This document shows, piece by piece, positions 11,085 through 20,073 of a stretch of 64,000 nucleotides of DNA; within the stretch, counting starts at the first letter, position 1, and each line of letters opens with the position of its first letter. The notes under the pieces were generated by a model. The model did not search any database. It had not been told where the DNA came from and saw only the letters and a program-made list of their open reading frames with translations. Made by a program: the position numbers and the translations under genes. Source of the DNA: Rarobacter incanus (lineage in GTDB: Bacteria; Actinomycetota; Actinomycetes; Actinomycetales; Cellulomonadaceae); the NCBI RefSeq assembly GCF_006715765.1, contig NZ_VFNV01000001.1, positions 744,001 through 808,000 of the forward strand. Reading direction: 5' to 3'.

Positions 11085-12005
11085 TCATTTGATTTCAACC
11101 AGTTCTTTGGCGCTGGCAACACCAGCATAGAACGTGGCGTCGGACTCTGCAGGCGTCACGTCGCCGAGGTATCCATGGAGGCGCTGAGTGTTGTGCCAGT
11201 ACACCCAGCCCAGCGTCGCGAGTTCGAGATCATCAATCGTTTTCCACGGCCCAGACTTCGCTGGCCCGCGCACCAACTCAGCCTTGTAATACCCGTTCAC
11301 CGTCTCAGCGAGAGCGTTGTCGTAGCTGTCGCCGACAGTCCCGATCGAGGGCGTCGCCCCGATCTCTGCGAGGCGTTCGCGGTAGCGAATAGACGTGAAT
11401 TGGCTCCCCGCATCGCTATGGCAGCGCAGTTCAGGGAGATGCTTCCCGCGTGACCCGCGCGTCATCTCGATCGCGTCGAGCACCGTCTCGGTCTTCATAT
11501 TCGACGCGCACCGCCAACCCACGATCGCGCGACTATACGCGTCGATGATGAAGCACACGTAGGCGACGCCCTGCCACGTCGGCACGAACGTCAGATCGGT
11601 CACCCACAATTGGTTCGGCGCATCGGCCTTGAAGACCCGGTTCACGAGATCAGGATGCCTCGGCATCCTAGGGTCAGGCTTCGTAGTCTTCACCCGCTTC
11701 TCACGGCGTGCTCCCTCGATCTTGAGCACTTTCATCAGCCTGGCAACCTGATCACGACCGATATTGATGCCTGCCCGCTGCGCTGCTTTCCAGAGCTTGC
11801 GCACCCCATAAACGCAGTAGTTGTCTTCCCAGATCTTGAGCAGCATGGGCGCGACCTCTGCATCTCTGATTTGACGAGCAGAGGCTGGTCTGCTGTTCGC
11901 GGCATAGTACGTGGACGGGGCCACCTGCACAACCTTGCAGATGCGCTCGACCCCGAGCCTTCGACCGGCCACGATATCGTCTTTGTTCGCGTTGATGAAT
12001 CGCAC
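11085..12005 (-). CDS. IS3-family transposase OrfB (DDE integrase core), copy 1
   Basis: A 306-residue OrfB. The N-terminal part has the HTH_21-like segment (YGVRKLWKAAQRAG ... RDQVARLMKVLKIEG). The rve catalytic core follows with WVTDLTFVPTW (first Asp), LRCHSDAGSQFTS (second Asp) and NALAETVNGYYKAEL (Glu), then the C-terminal integrase tail WHNTQRLHGYLGDVTPAE. The frame is intact. Start GTG 12005 overlaps the orfA stop (TAG at 12005-12007); in IS3 elements OrfB is normally made as an OrfAB fusion through -1 frameshifting. Because orfA upstream is frameshifted, a working OrfAB is unlikely. Confidence 0.92.
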   Translation of the reverse strand: MRFINANKDDIVAGRRLGVERICKVVQVAPSTYYAANSRPASARQIRDAEVAPMLLKIWEDNYCVYGVRKLWKAAQRAGINIGRDQVARLMKVLKIEGARREKRVKTTKPDPRMPRHPDLVNRVFKADAPNQLWVTDLTFVPTWQGVAYVCFIIDAYSRAIVGWRCASNMKTETVLDAIEMTRGSRGKHLPELRCHSDAGSQFTSIRYRERLAEIGATPSIGTVGDSYDNALAETVNGYYKAELVRGPAKSGPWKTIDDLELATLGWVYWHNTQRLHGYLGDVTPAESDATFYAGVASAKELVEIK

Positions 12006-12373
12006 TAGCTCCGGTGGTGGCGGTCGAGCTCCGCCCCGAAGAAAGACGCCGCACGCTTGAGGATTTCATTCGCGCGTTTGAGTTCACGCACCTCTTGCTC
12101 GAGTTCTCGCATGCGAGCTTGCTCGTTGGTCGTAACTCCGGCTTTCACACCGTCATCGATATCGGGCCTGGCGCACCCAGGAGCGCACTGACTCAACGCC
12201 GTAGCCGAGCTGCTCAGCCACACGCGTCGTCGTTCCCTGACTCGTGCCGATCTCCGCGCGGAGAGTACGCACCATCCAGACCGCAGTAGCTTTCTCTTCA
12301 GCCGAATAGCAGCGTCCTATGCTCTTGCGTCGGGGGATGAATCCACTCTCGTTCCATAACTCTGGAGTCTCCA
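12005..12373 (-). pseudogene. IS3-family OrfA, copy 1, frameshifted
   Basis: The helix-turn-helix part reads YSAEEKATAVWMVRTLRAEI and RVAEQLGYGVESVRSWVRQA, then leaves frame. The remainder, DIDDGVKAGVTTNEQ and the leucine-zipper-like MRELEQEVRELKRANEILKR, continues in another frame to a stop at 12005. Comparison with copy 2 shows the cause: copy 1 has GGG near 12164-12166 where copy 2 has GG, one extra base. OrfA supplies DNA-end recognition, so the defect should block transposition of this copy. Confidence 0.85.
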
Positions 12374-12392
12374 ACAAACCCAGGGCGCTCCA

Positions 12393-12592
12393 GACGGAGA
12401 AGATGCCGCGTTGTCGAATGCATTTGGCCATCGCGTGCGGTTACACAAAGAGCGGCGAAGTGGAGACAACGCGCTCACCATCGACGGGCCCCGTCCTTGG
12501 CAACTGGCTCAGTCCCCGTTTTGCCTCGAAAGTGTGTCTTCGCAGCCTGCCCAAGCTTGATCATGAGCGAGTCGCCAGCCTCCTGCGCAATC
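12393..12592. other. Stretch without a supported gene beside IS copy 1
   Basis: About 200 bp between the IS end and the small helix-turn-helix remnant. A minus-strand frame crosses it (residues such as GDSLMIKLGQAAKTHF) but shows no family pattern and is probably what remains of a gene cut by the insertion. Confidence 0.3.
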
Positions 12593-12831
12593 TCACTGTC
12601 GAAGTACGCCAGTTCGCACCGCGTGGGGCGGCAGGACGCCATCGGCACGTTCGTGGGCGACTTGGTAACTGATCGCGAGCTGTGTAACACCGAATCGTGC
12701 GGCGATGACACGTTGCGATTCGCCTTGACAAATTCCGCTTCGCCCAACATGGCGCGCAGCGCGGGCACACGGCGCAGCCGCGCGATCTCGGCATCATGCG
12801 TGGCACGTTCGTACTCGACCACCAGGCTCAT
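12593..12831 (-). pseudogene. Small helix-turn-helix protein remnant, frameshifted
   Basis: From ATG 12831 the minus strand reads MSLVVEYERATHDAEIARLR, then VPALRAMLGEAEFVKANR, a charged helical start. Near 12720 the frame must shift by one base to continue sensibly as QRVIAARFGVTQLAISYQVA and HERADGVLPP, which looks like a helix-turn-helix, ending at a TGA at 12593. The uncorrected frame runs on but loses the pattern. Proteins that begin this way may carry a further domain downstream of the helix-turn-helix; none is left here. The family name is uncertain. It lies between IS copy 1 and the Fic control region, consistent with a decayed defence or toxin-antitoxin locus. Confidence 0.4.
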
Positions 12832-12866
12832 AGATCGATCTTATGAGCGCAACTTGGAATGCAACC

Positions 12867-13062
12867 CGCGCGTCCCTCCAGCGCGACTCCCCTCAGTCAC
12901 CACAAGGAGCGCTAGCGGCGGAGCAGCAACGGGGAACTCGTCCTCCGCGCGAACGCCGAAGACCAGGTTGAACCAAATAGCGCCCCGCGCCCTGAAATGT
13001 AAACCCGCTTTACACGTTCCGCGAACCTGCAAACTTTTCTGCCAATTTCTTACAGGTTCGGC
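12867..13062. repeat. Direct repeat A (left copy), upstream control region of fic
   Basis: About 195 bp that recur, imperfectly, at 14685-14880. Shared landmarks in order are GCGCGTC.CTC, CAGTCACCA.AAGG, CTAGCGGCG.AGCAG, GAACTCGTCCTCC, CGCGAACGCCGAAGACCAG, TGTAAACCCGCTTTACA and CAGGTTCGGCT. The left copy ends just before the fic start codon, so the repeated unit is essentially the fic promoter/operator region. Confidence 0.75.
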
Positions 13063-13068
13063 TATCGT
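12998..13068 (+). promoter_or_regulatory. Palindromic operators and -10 region of fic
   Basis: Two inverted repeats precede fic: TGTAAA-CCCGC-TTTACA at 12998-13014 and the longer GAACCTG ... CAGGTTC at 13023-13059. A possible -10 element TATCGT at 13063-13068 would place the transcript start within a few bases of the ATG at 13075, giving a leaderless message, which is common in actinobacteria. A repressor bound at the palindromes would block this promoter. The Fic protein's own C-terminal winged helix is a candidate binder; that is inference. Confidence 0.5.
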
Positions 13069-13074
13069 GTTGGA

Positions 13075-14166
13075 ATGCCTTGGTCGCCGAACTCCGCGTA
13101 CGACTCGCTGCCGCCGCTACCACCAGCGGCCGCCGTGGAGACTCACGCTGTGCTCAAGGCGGTCATCGAAAGCCGCGCAGCACTGGCAACCTTGAGCGCA
13201 TCGGCGGCCCATCTTCCCAACGCTTCCATCATCATCAATGCCATTCCACTTCTCGAGGCCCAAGCGAGTTCTGCGATCGAGAACATCGTTACGACCACAG
13301 ATGACCTCTTCGCCGCCGCCGCCGCTCCCGCTCTGGAGACCTCGGCCACGCGCGAGACGCTGCGGTACCGATCCGCGCTTCGCATCGGGTGGGACGAGGT
13401 GCGTGCAAGGCCGCTCACTGCCGCCACCACCGAGCGCATCTGCGCCCAAATCCGCGGGCACGCGGTTAGCGCCCGTACCACTCCGGTCGTCATCGGCGAC
13501 CCTGTATCGCAAACACGGGTGTACACGCCACCGGCCGCCCCCACAGCGATCAAGGACTTGCTGGACAACTGGTCGCGCTTCGTCAACGCCGATCTGCCCG
13601 GCACACGCGACCTAGATCCGGTGCTCGCAATGGCGATCGCGCACTATCAATTCGAGGCAATTCACCCGTTTACGGACGGCAACGGTCGCACGGGGCGCAT
13701 CGTCAACGTACTCATGCTCTGCGCGGCCGGCATTCTCCCTCTTCCACTGCTATACCTTTCTCGCGAAATCATCGAAACTAAGGACGAGTACTACCGGCGC
13801 CTACTAGCTGTAACGGCCGAGAGGGACTGGGAGGGCTGGCTAGTCTACATGGCACTCCAAGTGGAGCGGAGCGCCAAGCGAACCGTTGCGCTCATTAGTC
13901 AAGTCTTCGCCGTGGAGACCGAACTGACTGACGCGTGCCGCGCGCATCTTGGCGCTGTGAATGCGGACTTTGTTCGCACCCTCATGGAGCAGCCATACAC
14001 GCGTGTTCGGAACGTCATGGAGATCGCACGGGTTTCCCGGCCAACAGCGACAAAGTGGCTCAAGGAACTCACGAACGCCGACGTGCTAGACGAACGTCGC
14101 GTCGGGCGCGAGGTCCTCTACATCAATCGCTCCCTGCTCCGCACCCTCGCTTCGCACGGCGACTGA
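13075..14166 (+). CDS. Fic family AMPylase-type protein with C-terminal winged helix
   Basis: A 363-residue Fic/DOC protein. The N-terminal helical domain carries an inhibitory-helix motif of class II Fic enzymes, SSAIENI (about residues 62-68). The catalytic core has the full signature HPFTDGNGRTGR (about 195-206), with the catalytic His and nucleotide-binding residues, preceded by the flap region SQTRVYTPP. The last 70 residues form a helix-turn-helix (VMEIARVSRPTATKWLKEL), typical of the long Fic proteins that also regulate transcription. Fic enzymes transfer AMP or a related group to target proteins and are held inactive by the inhibitory helix until triggered. No separate antitoxin gene is beside it. 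The flanking palindromes suggest self-regulation. It may act as a stress or anti-phage switch, but no target can be named. Confidence 0.9.
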   Translation: MPWSPNSAYDSLPPLPPAAAVETHAVLKAVIESRAALATLSASAAHLPNASIIINAIPLLEAQASSAIENIVTTTDDLFAAAAAPALETSATRETLRYRSALRIGWDEVRARPLTAATTERICAQIRGHAVSARTTPVVIGDPVSQTRVYTPPAAPTAIKDLLDNWSRFVNADLPGTRDLDPVLAMAIAHYQFEAIHPFTDGNGRTGRIVNVLMLCAAGILPLPLLYLSREIIETKDEYYRRLLAVTAERDWEGWLVYMALQVERSAKRTVALISQVFAVETELTDACRAHLGAVNADFVRTLMEQPYTRVRNVMEIARVSRPTATKWLKELTNADVLDERRVGREVLYINRSLLRTLASHGD

Positions 14167-14208
14167 TTCCCTTCGGCGAGTTTTAGCGGTAGCTGCAACA
14201 CCTGCAGG

Positions 14209-14705
14209 TTAGCAGTTTTTGTTGATGAGTTCGGGTATAGCATCGGCGGATTTTCGCCAGCCGGTGGTCTTGCGTGGGCGGTCATTGAGTTCGTCGGCGA
14301 CCGCGTCGAAGTAGCTTTCGGAGTAGGCGCTCAAGTTGGTGCTTCTTAGGAAGTATTGTTGTAAGAGCCTGTTGGTGTTCTCGTTCGCGCCACGCTGCCA
14401 GGGTGAGTGCGGGCCACCGAAGTCGACATCGAGATCAAGTGCGTTGCTGATGTCTTTATGGAGGGCAAACTCGCTGCCTCGATCCCAGGCAAGCGAGTTG
14501 CATAGGAACTCGGGCAGGTTCGCCATTTTTGGCGATGATGGCTTTTTCGACAGCTTCACAATCGTGGTGGTCAGGAAAGCCGTGCAGGAGCGCGAATCTG
14601 GTGGCGCGTTCGAAGAGCGTACCGATTGCGGATTGGTTTCGCGTCCCGGTGATGAGGTCACTTTCCCAGTTGCCGAGTCTGGCCGCGCGTCTCTCGATCG
14701 CGGCT
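14209..14705 (-). pseudogene. IS30-family transposase remnant
   Basis: The C-terminal catalytic part of an IS30 transposase is clear: LAWDRGSEFALHKDISNALD (second catalytic Asp), VDFGGPHSPWQRGANENTNR (catalytic Glu in GANEN) and LQQYFLRST, then LNDRPRKTTGWRKSADAI. Upstream, a different frame carries RLGNWESDLITGTRNQSAIG and FALLHGFPDHHDCEAVEKA, so at least one frameshift lies near 14520. The N-terminal third with the helix-turn-helix is missing. The remnant lies between fic and the right-hand copy of the fic control region. Confidence 0.8.
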
Positions 14706-14880
14706 CTCCGCAGTCACCATAAGGTGCACTAGCGGCGCAGCAGTGACAGAGAACTCGTCCTCCCCGCGAACGCCGAAGACCAGATTCAAACCAATGACGC
14801 CCGCGCCCTGACATGTAAACCCGCTTTACACATTCCGCGAACCTGTAAATTTTTCCGGCCGATTTTTACAGGTTCGGCTT
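14685..14880. repeat. Direct repeat A' (right copy) of the fic control region
   Basis: Imperfect second copy of 12867-13062. It keeps both palindromes: TGTAAA-CCCGC-TTTACA at 14814-14830, and a better-preserved 12-bp arm pair CGAACCTGTAAA (14838-14849) and TTTACAGGTTCG (14865-14876). No fic start follows; the copy ends about 40 bp before the jetD stop. It therefore looks like the promoter of a lost fic paralogue, or one product of a duplication. Confidence 0.7.
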
Positions 14881-14920
14881 TGGCGCCGGAGGTGGCGGTC
14901 TTGCGGCAAAAGCAGCGCGC

Positions 14921-16063
14921 TCAAAGCGCGGCCAGCACCCACTGCCACCCGATAAGTTCCTGCTCAAGGCGCACTGCCGGCCCGAACCGATCCGAGACGA
15001 GGTCGGAATACAGCGCCCGCTCGGCCGCGGTGAGCCAGGGAAGATCCGCGCGGCTCGGTGCCGGCTCGCGTACCCACCGCGCGCGGTGCTCCAACAACGT
15101 GGCCCGGTCCATCAGTACCGATTCGGCGTGCGGCACACGTGCGCGCAAGCGGCTGAGGATGCCGAAGCCCGCCGTATCAAGGTCGCCCCAGTACCGCACC
15201 TCGATTCCCGACAGCCACGGCAGGCTTCCGGCTTGCGCCACGTCGAAACCCCTGCCCCACAGGACCACGCCGTCGTCCGGCACGGGCACGCTGAGATAGG
15301 TGACCTCGTTCTCAACGATGAGCGCACGGGCCGGTGCAAGGGGCACCTGCGCAAGTTCCGCAGTGCGCACCGCCGCCTCGCTGAGCCCCAGCGGCCAACC
15401 GGGCACGCCTGCGCCCACGCGCATCCGCACGAGGCCCGGACGCGCGGCCAGCCCCAGTTCGGCGATGAATCCGTCCGCGGCACCGGAGACGCCCAGCATC
15501 TGCGCAAGCACCCTGCGGTGCCGCTCGGCGAACTTGGTATCGACACCCGGCGCACTGATCTCGCGCAGGTAGCGCGCCGATCCGCGGTGAGCGTCCAACC
15601 ACACGTACGCGGCGACAATGTCTCGAAACTCGTCCGCCACATCAAGCGCCCTCAGGGGGTGCTGCACCACCCACTCGAACACCGCGGGGTGCGGGCGCGA
15701 CACGCGAAGCACGGCCTCGAATCGTTCGATCGCGGCGCCCTCCCCGAGCAGATCCCACGCCTGGTCGAACGAACCAACCACCGCGCGCGTGGGGACCCGG
15801 TTGCGGCCGAAGTTACGCCCGCCGATCTGCCCCCAGACCAAGTCATACCGCCGCCCCGCACGCCCACCCGCCTCGACGGCGGCGATCCAGGCGCGCACCG
15901 CGGCCACGTCGTCTCCGATCTCGGACGCGCGGGGCCCGCGCAAGGGCACCTCGATCGGATCCAGCGCATCCCCGCGCGCCAGCGCCCGCAGGAGCGTGCC
16001 GTCGGCCCACCGGCGCCGCACCCGGGCAGCAACGTCGCCCGGGCTCGTCCATCGATCGCTCAC
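14921..16063 (-). CDS. jetD: Wadjet system subunit JetD (DUF3322/DUF2220, TOPRIM-like nuclease)
   Basis: A 380-residue JetD, the plasmid-cleaving nuclease of the Wadjet condensin-like system. The N-terminal DUF3322-like part has WTSPGDVAARVRRRWADGTL and YDLVWGQIGGRNFGRNRVP. The C-terminal DUF2220 part holds a TOPRIM-like fold with LIVENEVTYLSVPV (acidic Glu) and the metal-binding YWGDLDTAGFGILSRL (about residues 288-303). The length matches type I JetD. The GTG start at 16063 overlaps the jetC stop by four bases (GTGA), indicating translational coupling as the last gene of the operon. JetD joins the JetABC loop extruder and cuts small circular DNA. All visible catalytic acidic residues are present. 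Confidence 0.92.
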   Translation of the reverse strand: MSDRWTSPGDVAARVRRRWADGTLLRALARGDALDPIEVPLRGPRASEIGDDVAAVRAWIAAVEAGGRAGRRYDLVWGQIGGRNFGRNRVPTRAVVGSFDQAWDLLGEGAAIERFEAVLRVSRPHPAVFEWVVQHPLRALDVADEFRDIVAAYVWLDAHRGSARYLREISAPGVDTKFAERHRRVLAQMLGVSGAADGFIAELGLAARPGLVRMRVGAGVPGWPLGLSEAAVRTAELAQVPLAPARALIVENEVTYLSVPVPDDGVVLWGRGFDVAQAGSLPWLSGIEVRYWGDLDTAGFGILSRLRARVPHAESVLMDRATLLEHRARWVREPAPSRADLPWLTAAERALYSDLVSDRFGPAVRLEQELIGWQWVLAAL

Positions 16064-19000
16064 TCGCTCCCACCCTGCCGTTCCCGGTAGTCCTCGATCG
16101 TCATGGTGCGCAGGCGCGACGCGCTCCCGGTGGGGTTGTCGACGAACCCGATCGCGCGCACGTACGGCTCTATCACGTGCACCTTTTGCAGCGGCGTCAC
16201 GATCAGCAATTGCAGGCCTAGCTTCGCGAAGAGTTCCAGCGCGTATCGCGTCGATGCGTCAGACCCGCGCCCGAATGCCTCGTCGATCACCGCGAACCGG
16301 AAATCTTTCGATTTGGCCGCTCCCCATTCGAGCCCGAACTGGTACGCCAACGACGCCGCCAGGATCGTGTACGCCAATTTCTCCTTCTGCCCGCCGGATT
16401 TCCCATCCGAATCGGAATAGTGCTCAACTTCCAGGTCGCCATCCTGCTCGCGCTCGGAGGCCGCGAAGACAAACCAATTGCGCACATCCGTGACCTGCTT
16501 GGTCCATCGCTTATCCGCCTCGGCGAATCCCTCGCGCCCACGGAACCGCTCGATAATGCGCCGCACGTCAAGGAAGCGTTGCTCGGAATACTGCCCATCG
16601 GCGTCGGCCAGGGCGTCATCTGTCAGCGCCCGCAGGTCCGATTTGAACTGCACCACATCGTGGTTGGTCGTCAGTTCCTTTTCCAGGCGAATGAACCGCC
16701 CCGGGTTGAAAGGCACCGCGCTGAGCGCCTCGTTCACGGTCCTGATCCGGTCATCGATCTGTCCGGCCTGTCGCCCCAACCAGTTACTGAAACCCGCCAG
16801 TTCCTGGATGGCGTTGGTATTGAGTTGCCGCTTGAACTCATCTTCGAATCCGGGCAGGTCATCGGTGGCCACCTGGTTGCGGAAGGCGACGAATGCGCCG
16901 CGCGCGTTGACGTCCACGTCCAATTCGGCTCGCAGTTCCGGCCACCGCTCCAGCACGGTGCGCATGTGCTGCGTCAGGTTCAGGCTGTGCCCATTGAGCT
17001 CGCTGGACAGCCTTTCAATCCGGCGGTGGAGGTCCTCGGTGAGCGCCGCCTCGACCGATTCGCACTGATCCGCTAGCGCGGGGACTTCCCGGCCGAGCCG
17101 CTGCCGGATCGAATCGTATTCGGCCCGCGCCTGCGCCAGGCTCTCCTGCGACGCACGGGAGATCACCGCGAGGTCATTCGAGCAATCTTGCCGGGCGCGG
17201 TCGGCGGCCGCCAACGTCGTGGCGATGGCGGACGTGAGCGCGTTGGCTTGCACGGTGAGGCCTTTGGCCTTGGTCGCCAGGCGGACGAGTTCCGCCTCGA
17301 TCTCCGCGAGCCGCGTCGACCCGGAAAGAAGCCGTTCCCTTTCCGCGACGCATTCCGCGCCCTGGTCCTCTGCCTCGGCCGCGTCCAGATCCTGCCAGCG
17401 CTCGAACCCGTCAAGATCCCGCAATGCGTCGCGTTGTTCTTGCAGTGCGCGCAAGCGCACATCCAACTCGGCTTCCCGCGCTCGCGCCACCACCAGATCC
17501 TTCTCGAGTTGCTCTCGGTCCGATTCGTGTGCGGCAATTTTGGGTTCGTTCGCCCAGCCCAGCACCCAGCGGCGGGGGTCGTTCACGGCATACCTGTCGT
17601 CCTTTTCGTGCCTCTCCCGGGACCGCACCTGGCCTTCGCGAGTCACTGCGCGCTCGGCCTGCCGAAACTCCTCGATCGTCCGCGCGCACAGGTGGTCGGC
17701 GCGCCGGGCCAATTCGTCCACCAGGTAGCCCTTAAACGGCCCCTCTTTGGTTTCCAGGCAGTCAGCAAGGACGAGTTCTGCGTTGCTCTGGCGCCGGGTC
17801 GCGATTCGTCGTTCCGGGACACGTTCGAAGACGAGTTTCGCTCCGATCGTGCCGCCACGCCGCCGCACGGTGAGGGCGCGTTCGTTGACCCACGAGGTGA
17901 CGGCCGCATAGTGTCGCTGCGGGACGAGGAGGGAAAGCGCAAACCCGCGCAGCACGCGCTCCGCGGCCCCCCGCCACTGCGCGTGATCTTCGGCGACGTC
18001 GATCAGTTCCCCTGTGTAGGGCAGGTCGTTCGCGGTGAGCCCAAGATCGGCGCACAGCTGGTCGCGGAGCTGCACCTGATCATCCGGGAGGTTGCTTGCC
18101 CGTCCGCGCAGGCTGTCGATCAGGGACTTGAGCGCCCCGACTTGGGTTTTTAGATCCTCCCCGGCCGCGATCGCCGCCCAATTCTGCGCGCGGGTTTCTT
18201 CCAACGCGGTAGCCACCCGGTTTGTCTCGGCGGGCCGGCGCGCAAGGAGGGCGTGGAACTCGTCCTTCCCGGTGACGGGGCCAAACCCCGAGCGCTGCAC
18301 GGCAGCGTCGAACGTGGCGCGGGAGGCCCGGCGAGTCTCGGCGAGCGCACGTGCCTGCCCGATGAGTCGTTCGAGTTCCGCGATCCGGTCGCCGCCGCTG
18401 CGCGCCCGTTCCTCAATCAGCGCTTCGCGGCGGGCGGTGAGATCCGCCGTGGCGGCTTCAGCGTCGGATCGATCCCGTTCGAGGCCGGCGATTTTGGCCT
18501 CGAATTCGGCGATCTCCCGTGCGAGGAGTTCCGCACGCAATTCCGCCATGAACAGGCGCACGGCGTCGCGCTCGCGTCCCAGCGCCGCCCTGCGGTCGAT
18601 CGCATCCTCGTATTTTGCGGCAGATTCGACGACGGGAGCGAGCGCCTCGAGCTGATCCCGCGCCCGTTTGACTGCCTCGTACGCCTTCGTCAGATTATCG
18701 AAGTGACCGATGATCTCTGCGACTCGCGTGTCCGTATCGGCGGGTTCGAGCATGTGGTCGCGCACGAAGTCGTTGAGGTTCCCGACCGATTTCATGGAGA
18801 CCGTCTGGTGGAAGAGTTCGAGCGCCTGGGGGGACCGCACGCCAAGCAGGCGCCGCAACTCCGTCGAGTACTTTGGAAAGTCGTCAAATATCTGTGCACC
18901 ATCGCCGCGCAGCCGCTTGCGCAGGTCTTTGAGATCATTGCCGAAGTCAGCGAAATCGTCCTCGATCGACAGCGCGCGCTTCGCGGTGACGTAGAACCGA

Positions 19001-19452
19001 TGCGGCGGCTTCCCGGGTTCGCGCTGCTGAAAGACCTGCGCGATCGTGACCTGTTCGCCGTGGCCCTCATTGACAAAGACCGCGAGCACTACCGAGTATG
19101 TACGGGCGCCTTCGCGCAGTCCGCGGGCCCGCGAGCGCCCTGACGATTCGATCCGCTCCGATTTATAGTGCCCTTCCACATAGGAACGCAGCGTGCGTTC
19201 GCGGGAGTCCGCCCCGGCCGCCCGGTTGTAGGCAACCCTGCCAGCGGGGATCAGGAGCGTGGTCATCGCGTCGACAAGTGTCGATTTGCCCGACCCGATG
19301 TCACCGGTCAGCAATGCGGTATCCCCGCCGAGCGTGAAACGCCACGCCGCTTCGTGGAACGTCCCCCAGTTGAAGACCTCCAGGTCGTGTAGCCGGTAGC
19401 CGGCGCGTGATTCGCCGCTCAATTCGACCGTCGAAAACAGACCCTCGCTCAT
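16060..19452 (-). CDS. jetC: Wadjet system SMC-like ATPase JetC
   Basis: A 1130-residue SMC/MukB-like ATPase. Walker A GDIGSGKST is at residues 50-58. Long coiled-coil arms follow on both sides of a hinge region near the middle. The ABC signature SGGQKEKLAYTIL lies at about 1010-1022 and Walker B FRFAVIDEAFGRG at about 1050. JetC dimerises, uses ATP to extrude DNA loops, and lets the complex measure and recognise small circular plasmids. ATG 19452 overlaps the jetB stop (ATGA). All parts of the ATP site seen in intact Wadjet systems are present, and there is no frameshift. Confidence 0.95.
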   Translation of the reverse strand: MSEGLFSTVELSGESRAGYRLHDLEVFNWGTFHEAAWRFTLGGDTALLTGDIGSGKSTLVDAMTTLLIPAGRVAYNRAAGADSRERTLRSYVEGHYKSERIESSGRSRARGLREGARTYSVVLAVFVNEGHGEQVTIAQVFQQREPGKPPHRFYVTAKRALSIEDDFADFGNDLKDLRKRLRGDGAQIFDDFPKYSTELRRLLGVRSPQALELFHQTVSMKSVGNLNDFVRDHMLEPADTDTRVAEIIGHFDNLTKAYEAVKRARDQLEALAPVVESAAKYEDAIDRRAALGRERDAVRLFMAELRAELLAREIAEFEAKIAGLERDRSDAEAATADLTARREALIEERARSGGDRIAELERLIGQARALAETRRASRATFDAAVQRSGFGPVTGKDEFHALLARRPAETNRVATALEETRAQNWAAIAAGEDLKTQVGALKSLIDSLRGRASNLPDDQVQLRDQLCADLGLTANDLPYTGELIDVAEDHAQWRGAAERVLRGFALSLLVPQRHYAAVTSWVNERALTVRRRGGTIGAKLVFERVPERRIATRRQSNAELVLADCLETKEGPFKGYLVDELARRADHLCARTIEEFRQAERAVTREGQVRSRERHEKDDRYAVNDPRRWVLGWANEPKIAAHESDREQLEKDLVVARAREAELDVRLRALQEQRDALRDLDGFERWQDLDAAEAEDQGAECVAERERLLSGSTRLAEIEAELVRLATKAKGLTVQANALTSAIATTLAAADRARQDCSNDLAVISRASQESLAQARAEYDSIRQRLGREVPALADQCESVEAALTEDLHRRIERLSSELNGHSLNLTQHMRTVLERWPELRAELDVDVNARGAFVAFRNQVATDDLPGFEDEFKRQLNTNAIQELAGFSNWLGRQAGQIDDRIRTVNEALSAVPFNPGRFIRLEKELTTNHDVVQFKSDLRALTDDALADADGQYSEQRFLDVRRIIERFRGREGFAEADKRWTKQVTDVRNWFVFAASEREQDGDLEVEHYSDSDGKSGGQKEKLAYTILAASLAYQFGLEWGAAKSKDFRFAVIDEAFGRGSDASTRYALELFAKLGLQLLIVTPLQKVHVIEPYVRAIGFVDNPTGSASRLRTMTIEDYRERQGGSE

Positions 19453-20069
19453 CGCGGCCCCCGCTCATCCGCAGTGGCTTGGACCCTAGCCCTTGAGTCG
19501 TGGCCCGCGACGCCCGCGTATTCGCGCAGTGTCGCGGCGAAGTCGTTCAGGGTCTGCGCGTCAACGTACGCCTTGAGGATGCGCTTGACTTCCCAATGAT
19601 CGGATTGCCCGCGGATCAACCGCAAGAAACCGAGTTCTGCCGCCTTCTTGATGGTCGTCTCCGCCTGATCAACCAAGCGGGCCTCGTTGGTGGATTCGGT
19701 TTGGAAGACGCGGATCATCTCCACGATCTGCTCCGTAGTCAGGACGAGCTTACCGTCGCCGTCCGTCGTCTCGAATTCCAAGAGCCGCTTGCGTAGCAGG
19801 ATCAGCAGCAGGCTCACGTTGTAGGTCAGGGCGCGGCGGTGCACGAGCCGCCGGAACTCGTCCTCGTCCGCCTCAGGTGGCCGCGAACGCAAAAACGCGT
19901 ACCCCTCGGAGTCGTCCATCACTATCTCGACGCCAATGGTCGCGAAGTGATCGCGCACCGCGCCCCCGGCGCGTTCCAATGTCAGCCAGACCGACTCGTC
20001 CGCATCCTTGTACACCACACCGCGCATGAGTTTGATGGCTGCCTCGGCCACTGCTCGCTCGTCTGTCAT
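19449..20069 (-). CDS. jetB: Wadjet system subunit JetB (DUF4194, MukE-like)
   Basis: A 206-residue DUF4194 protein, the MukE/kite-like partner that bridges JetA and JetC. Recognisable stretches are AEAAIKLMRGVVYKDADESV near the start, RRALTYNVSLLLILLRKRLL (about 95-114) and the winged-helix-like end KKAAELGFLRLIRG and WEVKRILKAYVDAQTLNDF. It starts four bases after the jetA stop and its own stop overlaps jetC, so the whole set is one tightly packed operon. It probably stabilises the SMC ring. Confidence 0.92.
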   Translation of the reverse strand: MTDERAVAEAAIKLMRGVVYKDADESVWLTLERAGGAVRDHFATIGVEIVMDDSEGYAFLRSRPPEADEDEFRRLVHRRALTYNVSLLLILLRKRLLEFETTDGDGKLVLTTEQIVEMIRVFQTESTNEARLVDQAETTIKKAAELGFLRLIRGQSDHWEVKRILKAYVDAQTLNDFAATLREYAGVAGHDSRARVQATADERGPR

Positions 20070-20073
20070 CGGT

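Larger units (their letters stand above)
11054..12392 (-). mobile_element. IS3-family insertion sequence, copy 1
   Basis: A 1339-bp element with 25-bp perfect inverted repeats inside its ends (AGCGCCCTGGGTTTGTTGGA... at 11057-11081 and its complement at 12365-12389) and TGAAGCGCCC / TGGAGCGCCC as outermost bases. It carries orfA and orfB on the minus strand with the DDE transposase arrangement of IS3. A second, closely similar copy in the same orientation lies at 26865-28204. I find no matching 3-5-bp target duplication at its edges, which suggests later rearrangement. The orfA frame is broken, so this copy is probably not self-mobile. Confidence 0.9.

Noticed and set aside
13075-14166. Fic as the toxin half of a Doc/Phd-type pair
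   Set aside because: The protein is long, has an internal inhibitory helix and its own winged helix, and no small antitoxin gene is adjacent.
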